Of a DNA stretch of 64,000 nt, positions 32,992-44,000 are shown piece after piece (the stretch's first letter is position 1; each line of letters opens with the position of its first letter). Source of the stretch: Linnemannia schmuckeri (Eukaryota; Mortierellomycota; Mortierellomycetes; Mortierellales; Mortierellaceae). The notes under the pieces are model-generated. The model was not told the DNA's origin. It made no database searches and was given only the letters and a program-made list of their open reading frames with translations. The position numbers were made by a program, and so were the translations under genes. Location: the NCBI GenBank assembly GCA_029449235.1, contig JANATG010000002.1:2728001-2792000 (forward strand), read 5' to 3'.

Positions 32992-33782
32992 TACCTGAGG
33001 GAGCATTGTGACGAGGACTTGGTGACAGCACTCTGAGAGGTAAGATTTGTCCTGGGAGTATTCGACGAGGTCGTCCACGATGAGTTGAATGTCCTCTGCA
33101 GACGTCCTTGGGCGGGTGAGCATGCCAGACTGGACAATGCTCATGTATCCGAAAATGCGACCAAACATGTGATTCCTCTCCTCCTATTAGGCATTGACAT
33201 GATCCAAGGTTAAAGAGTGTGAGATTGTCTGTGATAGATGGCATTGACATGCTTGTCATAGAACCATCAATGGGCATAAGGGTACTAAAGTCATTGTAAG
33301 TGCTGTTATTACCTTGCCCTTCATGAAGTTCTTGATTTCCGTGAAACGGAACAACAGCTCGAGCACAATCTTGACAGTCAAAAAGTTCAACCCGATCAAT
33401 AACTATAAATGTTTTCCACGTCAACAAGAATGGGAATGTTAGCAAGAGTATTCGACTGAAGACCTACTACTATAATGGACATGCAATAGCAAACAAGAAC
33501 TCCAATATGTACTTCGGTCAAAGCAAGGGAGAATCCCTGGCGGGCAGCCTCACGGTCAGAGGGAAGACCTCTGATAAGACGCTTGAGGGCATAGACGACC
33601 TCGGGGTGGCAGAGCTGATCGAGTTTCTCCTCAGTGACGTCTTCGGTCGAGGGATCGATGTCGCATTTGTGTGCGTTCTGGAGGACAGCAAGGGACTTTA
33701 TGAGAGTCAATGCCGCGGCGTTGCGCTCTGCGACATCCAACGAGGCAAGGATGCCGAAGAGGGGCAAGTGTGGCTGGCTCAT
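29584..33782 (-). CDS. pol5: Pol5/MYBBP1A family nucleolar protein
   Basis: Pol5 is an essential nucleolar protein bound near rDNA and needed for ribosome assembly; despite the name it is not regarded as an active polymerase. Five exons: 33782-33513, 33402-33313, 33183-32995, 32881-32494 and 32366-29584. The phases are consistent and give 1239 residues, between yeast Pol5 and human MYBBP1A. Joins restore conserved text: LTE|LLIGLNFLTVK, KGK|EERNHMFGRIFGYMS and HERKYWGFQIFEK. The N-terminal two thirds form a helical ARM-like repeat region. Around residues 735-800 is a long Asp/Glu tract, and the C-terminus is a basic nuclear/nucleolar signal (KKKAHRSKKRKVGGGKK). Intron 3 contains a 31-nt T run on the coding strand right after the donor. 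Confidence 0.92.
32959..32989. repeat. 31-nt A/T homopolymer inside pol5 intron 3
   Basis: 31 A on the plus strand, which is poly-T in the pol5 transcript. It begins five bases after the exon 3 end (donor GTACC then T run), so it sits on the donor side rather than acting as an ordinary polypyrimidine tract at the acceptor. Confidence 0.9.
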
Positions 33783-34139
33783 GTGTAAGAAGTGTTTGTT
33801 GTTATTATATGTGTGGTGAGTGTGAAGGAAATGTAAATAAATGAACAGCAGAGAGATAGAGGTGAGAAGGGCAATGAGGAGATGCAGTGAGGAGGAGGGA
33901 AGGGGTGAACAAGGTCGGGTGGAGAGAGAAGGGTGGCCGAAGGAAGGGGAGTGCGTCTGCGACCTGTGCAAGAGAAAGAAGACAAAGGGTGTGAGTGTGT
34001 ATTCTTCTTGAAAGTCTATGTGCTAGGAGTAGAGGCGTTTTTTTTTTTTTTGTTGTTCAAAGTCAACAATGGGACTGCTCATTTTTTTTGTTGCTGCTTT
34101 CTTTTTCTTACATATCTTCAGTCACGTGGTCAGTCTTAC
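33783..34139. other. Upstream region of pol5
   Basis: Contains the pol5 leader and promoter (minus strand, strongly CT-rich when read in that direction at 33850-33960) and a short T-run at 34038-34050. No gene is supported. Confidence 0.5.
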
Positions 34140-34790
34140 TCCCTCGACTCGCGATCGCCACAAGATACTTCAACACGCAGAGAGAGAAGAAGCGTCAGCT
34201 AGGAAAACCACCACCGCCGGATATCATCTGGAGGAAGCCAAGAACAAGCACGTGCCACGAGGCATTGTGGTCGGTGGTCGAGAAGCCAGGAGAAGAGGAG
34301 GAGTGGCAGCAATAGACCGAGAAGGCATGGACAGCCAGCCACATTTACCGAGGTCTCGTGCCTACAGCCCTAGAAAAGCGTGGGACAAGGTGTTCAAGGA
34401 CATCCCGGCCAGCATTACCTAGCACGTGAGTCGGCTGTTTTGCCGGTACGTCGAAAAGGAGGCGAGAGAGCAATTATGGAAACCCAGATGTGAAGTGACG
34501 GTCAAGTGGGAGGTGGCGAACAGTATCACGGCCAGTATGGAACAGAAACGCACAACCGAACGTCAGAGCGGCGGGTGGAAACAAATATATGGACGGAAAC
34601 TCCGAGAGGAAGAGTGCCTCTGCGGACGAGCCAACACAGAACACGACGGAGAGCGGTGCCCAGGCGAGCAGCGCGACACACGAGTGGCTGATCAAGCAGC
34701 CATCGAGTCCCTTTTGGGCCTGAGGCGCATGGATATTATGGAGAGGAGAGGCTATATGGTCATCAAGGAGTTGGAGGCGGAAGACGGCTA
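34140..34790 (+). pseudogene. Short Cys/Arg-rich relic, possibly the 3' end of a non-LTR retroelement
   Basis: One frame stays open from about 34140 to the TAG at 34788-34790 except for one TAG at 34420-34422. The text after the stop reads FCRYVEKEAREQLWKPRCEV, then LREEECLCGRANTEHDGERC and ADQAAIESLLG. The short cysteine cluster plus a basic helical segment is reminiscent of the C-terminal tails of fungal LINE reverse transcriptases, but no RT or endonuclease motif is present here. The base composition (Arg/Glu-rich, GC-richer) differs from the surrounding AT-rich DNA. This is a low-certainty call, made from pattern memory rather than an alignment. Confidence 0.4.
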
Positions 34791-35957
34791 GATCCCTTGA
34801 GCTCGCGGTAAAGCAGCAAGGGTCGTCCGGAGTCGTAGAGGACGGGCTGTGGCCCTCAGGTACAATGTACTGTTTAGTATGCTTTACTTAGTGAAGTAGA
34901 CTATGTGCTCGTACGAGCTTCACTTAGACAGTTCCACTTTTCAATCGATGTGTCGTCACAAACGACCCATCACTACCTTGGTAAAAAAAAATTCTCTTCT
35001 CCCTCGACTGGACTGATGTAAACACCTCTTGAACTCAAGCAAACGTTTCTTTGCCAAGGTACGTATCTTGGTATCTTTAATGATGACTCAATAGCACCAA
35101 TTTATCAAAAGACAATAACTATGGTCCACTACTCCTTTAGAACAATAAGAGACGCGACTGGCACTCTCGTTAAGCTCTTATTGTCGCCAATTCTTGGTTC
35201 TTTTGACTTTGGGTATTTTGTCAAATCAAAACGAGCAGAGGGCGTTAAGGTGTCAGACGTCGGGCGCCATCGGCTTAGATGTATACCTAGCTAGCTCCTC
35301 ATCACTTACCATTCATCATTCTTTTCACTTGATATCATAAAGAAGAATGACAATTACAAGTGACGCACCTTGCAGCGATAACTCCGAAGTGAACAGGGAT
35401 ATCCTTACGAGAACAATGAAGGAGAAAAAGGTCATGGACAAATCTGCGCCAGAAATAGGCGAGAGATTTCATCTGCGCTTGTTTTAAATGTGTGCGGAAA
35501 GGGATTGGCTGTCGTGCAGCTGCCCATTTAGTACCCAAAAAGTCCGGCACGAGAGCATACAATTACCAAAAGTAGGTCCTCCCATAGTGCTCACTCCCCC
35601 TCTTTGATAGGCATGACATTAATCAGGGCAAGCGGTGAATGCTCTCGTAGCATACTTTTTTGTAATAGCAGGACGAGAGATGGCCGACATATTGACAGAT
35701 GTACGATTGCCGTCCCGCTGGATCCAGTCAGTCAAATCTGACGATCGCCCCAAGCCATATAATAAGCTGGCGCCCCTCCTCTTTTTTCTCTTTTTTTTTT
35801 TTTTTTTTTTTCTTCAAGCCTCATTGTCAATTCCCCCCACTTGGATTACTTCCACTACACACCCTACTTTACACCCTCTCTTCCTCGCCCTTTAACGACC
35901 AAACTCCTTACCCTTTACTCATACCCTCTCTCAACAACAACACCTAAATATCTCAAC
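34791..35957. other. Intergenic region with small inverted repeats and the leader of the Kre9-like gene
   Basis: Small palindromes occur: GCTCGTACGAGC near 34906-34917, and the pair ACAATAAGAG/CTCTTATTGT near 35142-35188. A TATA-like site CATATAATAAG lies near 35756-35766, followed by a CT-rich leader with a T run (35795-35811) up to the ATG at 35958. No coding gene is supported. Confidence 0.45.
35756..35766 (+). promoter_or_regulatory. TATA-like element of the Kre9-like gene
   Basis: CATATAATAAG about 195 bases before the start codon, followed by a pyrimidine-rich leader. The position fits a fungal core promoter. Not proven. Confidence 0.4.
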
Positions 35958-36527
35958 ATGCGTTTCTCTGTCCTCACCGTCGCCGCCTCCTTCATCAGCG
36001 CCGCCGTGGCCCAGGTCGCCACCCAGGCCTACCCCACCGTTCCCGTCGCCAACACCATCTGGAACGCCGGTGCTGCCGTTACTGTCCAGTGGAAGCTGGG
36101 ATCCCCTGCTCCCGCTGCCGGCTTGACCGTCACTCTCTTCAAAGGTGACCCCGCCCACCAGACTAAGGTCATCGACTTAGGCACTGGGGCCGCTGGTGCC
36201 ACCTCGCTCAAGGCCACCCTCCCCAAGGACTTGGCCTCGGACTGGTACTCTGTCAGAATCGGAGCCGACTCGTACTCGCACTACTTCTTGATTAAGGGAA
36301 CCGGCCCCACTCCTACCGTCCCTGCCCCCACTGGCGTCACTGTCACCACCTCCTCGGTTTCTGTCCCCTCGGTCACCAACTCCAACTCGACTGTCAAGCC
36401 CACCACCGCTACCACCACCACTGCTGCCCCTGTTGCTACTGTCAACAAGAACGCTGCCGGTTACTTGACTGCTGCCCCCGTCGCCATGGCTGCCGCCGTC
36501 GCCGCTGCGGCCGCTTTGGTCTTTTAA
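35958..36527 (+). CDS. Kre9/Knh1-like GPI-anchored cell-surface protein
   Basis: 189 residues, one exon. Residues 1-19 form a signal peptide (MRFSVLTVAASFISAAVAQ). Residues about 24-110 form a beta-sandwich domain of the Kre9/Knh1 N-terminal type (NTIWNAGAAVTVQW, LTVTLFKGD, SDWYSVRIGADSYSHYFLIK). A Ser/Thr/Pro/Val-rich stalk (about 115-165), a likely O-glycosylation site, leads to a C-terminal hydrophobic Ala/Val tail (AAVAAAAALVF) preceded by small residues, typical of a GPI-attachment signal. Kre9/Knh1 proteins in yeast affect beta-1,6-glucan assembly, but the many small fungal GPI members have no proven activity. Codon use is strongly C-biased (GCC, ACC, GTC), suggesting high expression. 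The start is fixed by the signal peptide. Confidence 0.9.
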   Translation: MRFSVLTVAASFISAAVAQVATQAYPTVPVANTIWNAGAAVTVQWKLGSPAPAAGLTVTLFKGDPAHQTKVIDLGTGAAGATSLKATLPKDLASDWYSVRIGADSYSHYFLIKGTGPTPTVPAPTGVTVTTSSVSVPSVTNSNSTVKPTTATTTTAAPVATVNKNAAGYLTAAPVAMAAAVAAAAALVF

Positions 36528-37576
36528 GCCATTTACTTAATTTTTCAACCACTCTTTCTTTCTTTGTTCATTTTGCCGGTCGCATAAGACAAACAACAAC
36601 AATTTTCATGTTTTTTTTTGTACACAATGAGGGCAAAAAGGGAAGGAGCACTCCTTCGGGAGCGCTGTGTGTGCGCGTACACAAGGGTTGAAGGAAAAAG
36701 TGAGCAATTCTTCTCTTTATTTTGTCGTTGCGATAGAACCATAATAAACTGCATCTCTTCATCCATATCACGAATAGTAACAAAGAACCCCTCGCTCACA
36801 ATCTATTGTAAGGGATTTCACAAAGCGTTTGGAAGAGCTGTTCCAAGAATCATGGATAAGGAAAGGATCAAAGACAACCTTCGACAAGAGGAATGTCGCA
36901 TCCTAAAAAATAAAACCCCATGGCGTGTTGTAGGCGTGAAATGATGTCCATGGATGATATGAAAAGGAAATGCTGTTGGATGGTTACAACTTTGGGCTAG
37001 TGTTGAAGTTTAAGAAAAGGAGCTGCTCATCCCCCAATTATTGAAATTGAACTTGAAGCTGCAACTCAAGTCTGGTCCGCTAACATTGTTGGCGACAAGG
37101 ATCAACTTACGGGACCGCATCAATTCCTACCTCTCTACCTGCAGTCATTGCACCTTTGTCTCTGTATAATCGTTTCGAGCCTGTAAGAACCAGTTTGGAG
37201 AAGGCGATTCAGGCCTTTTTTTGACAAACTCCGAAAGTTATCAGTGTAAGTTTACTCACGTGATGTCTACGCATGTGGCTTAGTTCTAGAGCAACAACAA
37301 CAATAAACGTTTTTCTTTTTTTTTTCTGTGCTGCTTCCTTTTCTTCCCTACCCTTCTTCCCTTCCCTTCCTTTCACCAGCTCGGCACACCCTTGTACACG
37401 AGTTCGTGCTTTCTTTCTTGGTAAGTTTCTTCACGCCACAACTCCCTCTCTCCCACCACTTCAACTACTGTCTCTTACACGCCAACTAGACTCGGCGACG
37501 CGAGTGAACTTCAACTCATTCCAGTCGCCATCGAGATCCAATTGCGCGTCTCTTTTTCGAATGTGTTTATGTGTGA

Positions 37577-37714
37577 ATGATGAAAACCATAATTTGTCTT
37601 CAATTTATCTTATCGACCATGGTGATACCTTCGCACTCCTTCGCTGAGGAGTGTCATACTTGCCAGTATAATCCACTGACCCACACAACACTTTTGCAGA
37701 ATAACAAGAGATAA
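37577..37714 (+). CDS. Possible small secreted peptide, 45 residues (weak)
   Basis: The frame starts MMKTIICLQFILSTMVIPSH and continues SFAEECHTCQ. It has the form of a signal peptide: a basic start, a hydrophobic core and a small-residue cleavage site before EE. The mature part would be about 22 residues with two Cys. It lies just after a likely leader intron (37421-37489) in a region with several other GT-AG signals, so it may be the first coding exon of a longer spliced gene. No homology is recognised and short open frames arise by chance. Confidence 0.25.
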   Translation: MMKTIICLQFILSTMVIPSHSFAEECHTCQYNPLTHTTLLQNNKR

Positions 37715-37956
37715 ATCTTATTTGAGAGGATTTATGATACGTTACATACTGTATCGTGTATCTAACCAACCTCTGTCTTTTTTTTTGTTCGTTCGCTTCT
37801 AAGAAGATTCAAGTTTATTGAGTGATCGATATCTCGAAGAGAGAAAGGCAAGCGCGATCCTTTCACGAGGTCCTCCACTTCAGTCAATTGGTAAGTAACC
37901 TCCCCGACTTTTTTCCTCGTGGTGTATAGTAGTAGAAAAGAAAAGGAGGATTTTGA

Positions 37957-38308
37957 ATGATGAAGATCTTTAATTCGCAGTTTCCACCGAAAGGACCATG
38001 TTATAAGGTGGTTCATGTGCCTCTTCCTTCGTCCTTGGACGTGTCAGTGAAGCGATCAGAGAGCAGTATGCCATCGTCGAGTTGCCGTGAATTTTTTGCC
38101 TTTCCTGATGATGGATTTAACTTCCTTGGATGTCTGATCTTAATCCTCACTTCTGCTACTGTCGCGGGAGCGTGTACGTCTGTAAGGCTAACTTGAACTG
38201 AACGATGATAACTAACCTTTTTTACATTGGTTTACGGTCGCTCAGATAGACTTTCAAGCTCCTGAGGCCCATGTGTCTTTGACAACGATCGTTCTTTTTC
38301 ACTCCAAG
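37957..38308 (+). CDS. Possible spliced coding fragment of unknown function (weak)
   Basis: The segment to 38181, joined to 38246-38308, keeps one frame (phase 0 on both sides, GTAAGG donor and CAG acceptor). It gives text such as VHVPLPSSLDVSVKRSES, FFAFPDDGFNFLG and IDFQAPEAHVSLTTIVLFHS. An acceptor-like CAG just before TTTCCACCG (37980) suggests the frame begins in an upstream exon. I recognise no family. It could be a lineage-specific gene or a decayed one. Confidence 0.22.
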
Positions 38309-38795
38309 GTAATACTCATTTTCATATATTTCCTATTTTTAGTCTCCCTTGGGTGGGCGTGGGTCTCGTGGACAAGAGGTGGACAGAGGCGTTACAATGA
38401 TGATATTACATTTATATATTCTTTGATAGGAAAAGCCGTCTTAAAGCTTCCAAGATACGTGAAGCATGACGAGAAAATGTATTCTGAAGATAAAAAAAAT
38501 GTTCCCTTGTGGGACGTAGGGGACTGGGGAAGTGTGGTAGGGTTCACTTACAAGTAGTCCCTGAAATTGTTTCTAACGACTTTATCGTCTCTTGTTTGTG
38601 AACGTTCTCAGTTCCTCTTTCTAGTTTTTTCGCATTGTTGCGCTGTTGTTAACACCCAAGGTAAGTCTAGCCTAGATCTTTGATGCCAATCACATCAAAT
38701 AAAAAAGAAGCAATTATCAAAACTCTTTTGTGAATGAATGCGATATGCGTCGACGGTTGAACTATGCCAATAATGGCAAGAATGATGGTGTTTAT

Positions 38796-41086
38796 TTAAG
38801 CAGTGGCGACAGAGACAAAGAGGCGTGGTTCTTGAGGTTGGGCTTTGGGTGTGCCACGGTCTGGCACCTGGGCCAAGAAATGCAGCTGGGGACGGAACTG
38901 CAATCGCTGCGTGTTTTGCCAGCGCGTCATCCAGTCTGGAATGTAGTTGAAAAAGATCTTGCGCACCACCTCCGACACAAAGCCCTATTTGTCCATGAAC
39001 AATAAAAAAAATGGAAACAGTCGTTAGGAATCAAACGAACAGGACCATGCAATTTTTTATGATCGAACAGAAACAAAACAAAGGAGGGGACATACTCGAT
39101 TGGACATGATTTTTCCGAACTGGCGAGCATTGTCAAGGGCAACCTGGGCAATCTTGGAACGGCTGCTGAAGTAATTCTCAAAGACGATGGCAATGTTTTC
39201 CTGGGTGGGGGAGGGCATGTCTACGAGGAGATTGCATAAGTGTACACCGTCCAGGATCGCCAAGTTGGCGCCTAATCCTGCACTTGGCACCACCTATTAT
39301 AGGGAGACAGTGAAGTGAGGGAGAAAGAGAAGTGAGGATGGTTTGGTTCAAAATGGTTGAAAGAGGAGGGACAACGGAGGATCAGCCTTTTAAATTGATG
39401 TCGCACCTTATGGCATGCTAAAAAAAAAGGGATCAAAAAACCAAAACGCGAATTAAGCGAGAGAATGTTAATAACCCGCTTTACCCTCATACATCACAAA
39501 CCACAATAAGGATGTTCAAAAACAATGATGCGGCAAATATACCATCGCCAAGGAGGACAACGCGTCCATTGTACCAGGACTCGAAATACTTCTCCTCAAG
39601 CATGATCTTGGAGATCAAATGCATGGGGGTGCGGTCAATGACCTCACCCAAAGTGCACTTGAAGGGACTAGGCTGGTGGCGGATAAAATTGATCATCTCT
39701 GCAGTTGCTTCGGGTCCCCACTCCGAGAATCGGGCCTCACCCTCCTTGGCGCTTGCCTTGGGGACATTTTGAATCACTGCCCACGACACACGGTCACCTG
39801 GCAATGGCATGTAGATCGCCTAGAGGAAAAGAAAGCGCGAATAGAAAGGAATAACTTAATTAATTGGTCTGATCGGTGATGGGAAATTTTCTTTCTTTAT
39901 CGTGTAAAGGTGAGAAGGCTACTCACGTAGAAGGGATCAGATTTCGGGATGACAATCTCAAAGTCGCAAGTCTCTCTGCGGAGCATCTCATGATCCTCGG
40001 GATTAAAGGGTTCACTAACTCCAACTAATTGTCATAGGAAGCAAGGGGGAAAAGAATGTCAATAATAAGGCAGCATATTAGTCATAGAAGGCATCAATCA
40101 ACAATGAAGAAAATAAAACATACCGAGGCAATGCTGATCATAGCTCAATGGTAGGGCATCATTCGCAGACAGCTTGCCCTTCTCAGCCAGCTCCTTGTAC
40201 ATTATCTGACGGACCGCGCTGTATGCACCATCCGCGCCCACAACAATGTCGCTTGTGTAAAAGCTACAGGTGTTAAGATATTACGCAAGAAAATAGCCAT
40301 AGTTAATACGAGTGCCCATATGCTTTATGCTGCTATTCAGCTCATAGATGAGGATGTTCGAGAGAGCTGCTCCCAAAAACAACAAACTTCAGTCTCTTAT
40401 CCTGACAAATCAGATGAGCATCCGCAGGGAGGAAGGAATGGGAGAGCAAAGAAAAGAGTAGAAAGACTGACAAAAAGACAAAGGAATGAAAGAAGGTATG
40501 CAATACCTTCCATCTGCGCAACGAACAGTGGCACCCTTGTCGTTCTGCTCGATCTCGGCGGCACGCTTGCCGTAGAGGATCTTGGACTTTGGCAGGTTCT
40601 TCAACAGGATGTCGTAGAACGCAGGTCGGTCCAGGATCACCGCTGGGTATCCTCCACTGTGAGACATGAAAAAAAAGAAACATGTAAGATATAGTGAAGT
40701 TAATGTGAGACTGAAAGGTGCATGCCCACATTACGAATCTAGAATGATAGCCGTAGCATTAGAAGGAACCAAAAACAAAGCCAGCAAAGTCTCCCTTACA
40801 TCTCGGTCATGCAGGAAAAGTCAACCACACCAGTCGACACGATAGCCTCATTATAAAAGTTGAACTGACGGACAGGCTTAGAGGCCATGTAAAAGTCGTC
40901 GAGTAAACCCAATTGCTCCATAACGGTAAGGGAACTGGCGTCGAGACCCAGGGAAGAACCCAGGGCTTTAATGCTGGAGGACTTCTCGAGGATCACGTAG
41001 TTGATACCGGCGTGTTCAAACATGTTTGCGAGCGACAGACCGCCGATTCCTCCGCCTACGATCGTCACCGAGACTTTTCCTGGCAT
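38796..41086 (-). CDS. FAD-dependent monooxygenase (PHBH fold), eight exons including an 11-nt exon
   Basis: Exons: 41086-40800, 40656-40507, 40263-40124, 40024-39927, 39819-39543, 39417-39407, 39293-39096 and 38984-38796. Phases agree throughout and give 449 residues. The three flavin motifs of class A aromatic hydroxylase-like monooxygenases are present: GGGIGG at 11-16 (FAD dinucleotide fold), GADG at 155-158, and GDACHK at 316-321 followed by VVPSAGLGAN. The third motif forms only when the 11-nt exon CATGCCATAAG is included. The enzyme would use NAD(P)H and O2 to hydroxylate a small substrate; the substrate is unknown. No signal peptide or clear membrane helix is visible. The start MPGKVSVTIVGG was chosen because the dinucleotide fold normally begins a few residues in. 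No biosynthetic-cluster partner is next to it. Confidence 0.9.
39407..39417 (-). other. 11-nt microexon of the FAD monooxygenase
   Basis: CATGCCATAAG is bounded by a T-rich acceptor (TTTTTTTTAG) and a GTGCGA donor. With the flanking G it encodes Ala-Cys-His-Lys of the GD motif. Skipping it would remove these residues and shift the frame (11 is not a multiple of 3). Confidence 0.85.
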
Positions 41087-44000
41087 TGTTGTGGATGGAA
41101 TGGAGCGAGTATGAATGTGTGTGTGTGATGTGTGGTTGATGGGAGTAGTGGAGTATGAAAGGGAAAAGCGCGGATGTAGATGAAGAATGTGAATAGATGA
41201 TGTCGCTTTCAAGGAACGGATGAGGAAAGGATGTGAGAGCGAAGATGATGAAAAGCGTGCGTAAACTGTGTCAAGAAGTGAGCAAGAAAGAGGAGAATGA
41301 ATGAGCCCTGCGAAAAGAGGCGCAAGACACAAGAGACAGGGACAAGGACAAGGTCCTTGGGTAAGAGAATCTCAGTCTTCTTTTCTTCACCCTCTGTCTG
41401 CAACAGACAATAAAGTGAAAAACAATGAGAGCTCTGACAACGAAGAGATCCATATGGGGCAGGCACACAAAAACAATGGACATATTGCTCTCCGTGCATC
41501 TAACGTGAAGACAGTGAGATCGATTAATGGTTGACTTTCGAAAGAGGAACGAGACTATCCAAAGGAGGCACCAACGAACCGAGGTGCGGGGACTCAGAGC
41601 TGATCGCGATCACTAATTAAGTGTTCAAATTCTCGCGTTTATCAGCTCATCATCAACTCCTAACGCGTGCCTTGGGCCATTGGCGTCAAAAGATACTTCC
41701 TTTCCAAGCTTTTTTATTCCTCGCCTGTCAAGATGGCTACCCAGACATCATATACTTCGCGTCTTCGGATTCTTCCTCATCAGCTCCAACGACAGACATG
41801 TTGATACTCCCGGTTTCCTTGGTTTTGTTCTCACCAACGCCTTGCCAGGGCAAAAGAATTGCCCAGATATCAGTCACAAGACTATTTGCCAGCTGGGGCT
41901 TCGAGGGATTGTGGCGATAGGCATGGGAAGAAGGAAGAAGGACAGAGCAATAGAAGCAAACAAAAAGACATGAAAGTGTTTGTGATGTGTGCCCGCAGAT
42001 CATATGGTTCGCACCTTGTTCAAAAAGAGCGTGTAACAAAAAAAAAAAAAAAGGGATTTCTGTCAATCGCTTTCAAAACCAAGGCATAAAAAAACGCGAT
42101 CATGGGAACTTCAATCTTAAGCTGCTTTATGCTGAGGGTCTGGTATTCAAGGGCGCAACTGGTCTGAGCTTATCACACCAGAAGCTGCTGGTCAATGCGG
42201 CGCTGTCGGTTGCGCTCTGAGCCCATAAGAGCGACTAATAGGATGTGAAGGAGTGTCTCTGCGACTTGCGGCGCTTGAGGAGATTCGGACAAGCAAACAC
42301 AAGGATAGAAATGAACCTTGTTCGTGTATATTGTCTTCGACTTTTACAAAATACTTTCTCTCCACCTACTCTAATTCCAACGTTGGGCAATTTGCCTACC
42401 CGTTGAAAGTAAGGAGCTGCTTGCTTGTCATAAAGAAGCCCAGTCAGAATTGTAAGCTTTTTTTTCTTTCGATCTTAACATCTCGTTCGTTCTAACGCAA
42501 AAACCTTGACGAGAATATCTCTGACATTACGCGTCCACTCCATGTTCTACAGTTGGAGAATATGGGTGGTGTGGTCTCTGCTCATTCATCGAGCAGAGAT
42601 ATAAACGTTCTTGTTGGGAAGTGCTGCTATTTTTTTTTTTTTTTTTTTTTTGCAGTAGAAAAAACAGGCTTCATTGTAATCCCATCTCTCGTGTATTTGC
42701 GTTACAGGACCAATTATCTCAAAAAGCTTCACGCATCTACAGTTACTATATGTCCTTATATCAACGATTAAAATAACCTGCAATCCTCAAGATAGCGCAC
42801 TCCGAAAAAGGAAAAAGCGAATACAAAAAAGGCCGGAATATCAGGGCGAGAAAAAGAGGAGGGAGCGAAGAAAAGAGAGTGGGAGAGATCTAGGCCCGTT
42901 TTCAGCTTGCGCAATGAGCGCATGGATAATGTGAGAAAAAACGAGTCGCCAATCGCGTAAAATGAGGCACGGGATGAAGGTAGGAGGGACAAGAATGAAA
43001 GCTTGTTTCCCCGTTCATTTTTTCGGACGTGACGAAATGAATGCTTTTGTGTCGAACAGGAACAAAACAAAGAGCTGTAAAGAAGAAAGGCGCTATCCTT
43101 GATCAGTGGTTGTTTTGTGGAAGAAAGGGCAGTATGGCATTGAGTTTAAGGCTATGATCTGAAACTCTGTTCTTGCTGTTGTCGTTGGGGGGAGCTGTAT
43201 ACTGTTATCCTGGACGCGAAGTTGCAATACGTATTAACGACCTCATCCTTCAAAGAAATTCATGAACATATCATTGCGGGAACCAATTACAACAACACCC
43301 TTGTTGGTAGCTCACAATGGATTCTTTATCCTCAATCAACTCATCTTGTTGGACAGTGGAATGGAGTAAGGAAGTAAGAAAGGAAGATTACTTGAGGACA
43401 AATGAAAGGCAAGAAAAAGATGAAGAGATGGGCATATTTTTTCATTCTTGTTTATTCGAGATCCCTGGCCTTTTTAAATGGCGACGCCCAGGCTTTTCTC
43501 GCTTTGCGTGGTTTATGTCCTCTCCTTTTGCTTGTTCTCACTTGTAAAGAATGCTTTCGTTGACCATAAACGAAGAAAAGAAGCCCAAAAAAAAAAAAAA
43601 AAAAAAAAAAGCAGTAATAAAGGTGCCTGTGGGATACCATTGATTTGGGCAACAAGTGACAATGAGAAAGAGACAGCGTTCAAGAAAGAGGGAGAAGTGG
43701 CAATATCGCACAATCGCTCAACGGGACTTTCAAAGTTTTCCGTCTTTTTTTGTTCCACAACCTTCCATGATCCAGTGCTTGCATGAACAAAAGAAGAATC
43801 GACTCCAGAACTCACGGAGTCTCTGCGATATTGTTGCTTTTGTGTACGTGTAGGTACACGTTGTCTCTGTGCACTGGAATGACAACAAAGACAAAGGGGC
43901 AGCAGAACTTGTTTACCGTGCGTATGTAATGACTGGTTTCTTGTGAGAACGTGAAAGAGAAAGGAAGAGCGAGAACGGGGGAGAACAAGAAGAGGTAAGC

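Larger units (their letters stand above)
36528..38795. other. Region between the Kre9-like gene and the monooxygenase, with splice-like signals
   Basis: No recognised gene, but the stretch from 37300 looks transcribed on the plus strand. A CT-rich tract (37315-37375) is followed by a donor GTAAGT at 37421 and an acceptor TAG at 37488-37489, then further donors (GTAAGT near 37891, GTAAGG at 38182, GTAATA at 38309). Two low-confidence coding candidates inside are listed separately. The left part (36528-37250) shows nothing. Confidence 0.4.

Noticed and set aside
40139..40165. tRNA-like A-box/D-arm text (TAGCTCAATGGTAGGGC)
   Set aside because: It is coding sequence of the FAD monooxygenase (exon 3, minus strand); there is no B-box, acceptor stem or anticodon arm at the right spacing.
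41680..41973. 97-residue frame with GFLGFVLTNALPG text
   Set aside because: Looks slightly gene-like but has no recognised family, no splice partners and no leader; not supported as a gene.
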